This document shows positions 63,262-64,000 of a DNA stretch of 64,000 nt, piece after piece. Numbering within the stretch: the stretch's first letter is position 1; each line of letters opens with the position of its first letter. The position numbers and the translations under genes were made by a program. The notes beneath the pieces are model-generated. The model saw only the letters and a program-made list of their open reading frames with translations. It was not told the origin of the DNA and made no database searches. This stretch comes from Natronoglycomyces albus. Its GTDB lineage: Bacteria; Actinomycetota; Actinomycetes; Mycobacteriales; Micromonosporaceae. The stretch covers positions 3,873,851-3,937,850 of the forward strand of contig NZ_CP070496.1 in NCBI RefSeq assembly GCF_016925535.1. Direction: 5' to 3'.

Positions 63262-64000
63262 GGCAGTAATCTCCCATAACGAATGCGGTCTAATTGCTTC
63301 TGCGAAGTCGTGCGGCTGCACATGCGAGAAGCGTCTTCCAGAGTAACAAGTAGTCACTCGCTGGTTTCGTCCCGCAGGGCGCGGGTGTGGCCTGCGACGC
63401 GACGCGCATAGCCTGCCCATCCTACGCCAGGTGGGGGCAGCGACTTCAAGCGGATCCGGTGCACTGAATCACACTGACGTGCAAGGGGCTCACTTTCAGT
63501 TCACAGCTCACGCATCAAGTGCCCTACCCAGGGTTGTCTTCGCACGTCGTCGTCCACAGGCTGGCTGGGTGGGGGAACCGGCAAGGTCACTACCTGTGGA
63601 TAACTCACACTTGCCTGTGGATACAGTGAAGGATCGCTCACATTCCACCTGCGACTTTCCGCGCGTTTCCCCTGCTCACAAAGTTATTCACAGGTTTCTC
63701 CGCAGGTGAGCGGCGAATGCGCTAGCCGCCTGTAAGCCTGTGGATAACCTGTGGAAAACTGCTTAATGACGCTGCTGAGAAGAGCTTTCCACCTAGCGTT
63801 TCGACTTCCGCGGACCAGCAATCACCGACCATACTGAGCACCACCATCCCAGTGGGCCGATGCCTGCTCTGCTCCGCGCCTCCGGCGAGGCTCCCCGTTC
63901 CCGGCGGGTCTCCTTGGCGTCCGTCGGAACAGTGAAGCCGAAAGCTCTCAGAGGACTTTCAGGCGTGCGGATGCGATAAGCAATGTGGGGGTGAGTAACG
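63262..64000. other. rpmH-dnaA intergenic region
   Basis: A 739-bp region with the rpmH promoter and the DnaA boxes listed separately. The last bases GTGAGTAACG (from 63991) could be the dnaA start, but too little is visible to call it. Confidence 0.6.
63549..63758. promoter_or_regulatory. DnaA-box cluster upstream of dnaA
   Basis: Exact TGTGGATAA at 63595-63603 and 63739-63747. One-mismatch boxes: TGTGGATAC (63616-63624), TTATTCACA (63684-63692), TGTGGAAAA (63750-63758). TCGTCCACA at 63549-63557 fits the high-GC variant. This is the expected DnaA-regulated region upstream of dnaA; the main oriC is usually between dnaA and dnaN, outside this window. Confidence 0.85.

Noticed and set aside
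63985..64000. Start of dnaA
   Set aside because: GTG at 63985 or 63991 is in the right place, but only three to five codons are visible, too few to annotate.

Overview
This window is chromosomal DNA from a high-GC actinomycete. It covers the conserved block on one side of the replication origin and stops at or just before the dnaA start codon. Reading back from position 64000, the order rpmH, rnpA, yidD, yidC, jag (khpB), rsmG, parA, parB, trxA, trxB, anti-sigma/sigM, pseudokinase, murJ, pcnA is the classical actinobacterial oriC-flanking order. A proteasome activator (Bpa), an inositol-1-phosphate synthase, many GTG starts and several apparently leaderless mRNAs fit Actinomycetota. Acidic secreted domains and a poly-Asp tail on the class A PBP would suit a salt-tolerant Glycomycetales or Micromonosporales relative, but that placement is inference.

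Layout. 1-9.5 kb: a partial arginine deiminase, a Tat-exported multicopper oxidase, a glycerophosphodiester phosphodiesterase, an RsbW-like ATPase, a DUF5926 protein, a GT-C type membrane protein and two paralogous acidic lipoproteins. 9.5-11.7 kb: dnaB, preceded by a 719-bp gap holding a dense cluster of DnaA boxes next to an AT-rich stretch. 11.7-22.6 kb: small membrane proteins, a tandem GNAT, a serine hydrolase with a MATE-like transporter, a glycolate/lactate oxidase-type flavoprotein, pabC, ygfZ and an asparaginase. 22.7-23.7 kb: tRNA-Leu(CAG) with its terminator, a decayed second tRNA-Leu copy, a truncated AbiEii-like toxin remnant and an intact Xre-type antitoxin, which looks like a mobile-element scar. 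23.8-33.3 kb: mixed metabolic, membrane and regulatory genes (sterol-desaturase family, YhhN, Bpa, PlsC, Lrp/AsnC, a degenerate cyclophilin, MFS) and an unknown overlapping gene pair. 33.8-41.6 kb: ino1 and padR overlap translationally; DUF5318, ponA and a GT87-like membrane protein follow in the mycobacterial Rv0046c-Rv0051 order. 41.6-64 kb: the oriC-flanking block.

The genes centre on chromosome replication and segregation (dnaB, DnaA boxes, parA/parB and six parS-type sites between 53.9 and 60.2 kb), envelope growth (ponA, murJ, ddl, yidC), thiol redox control (trxB/trxA, with a candidate SigR/SigH-type promoter) and RNA maturation (rnpA, rsmG, pcnA).

The most notable signals outside coding sequence are the DnaA-box cluster beside dnaB about 52 kb from dnaA, a parS at the centre of a perfect 52-bp palindrome between convergent genes, another parS covering the -35 position of an apparently leaderless parA promoter, and the tRNA/toxin scar. 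No CRISPR array, intact insertion sequence, prophage or secondary-metabolite cluster was seen.
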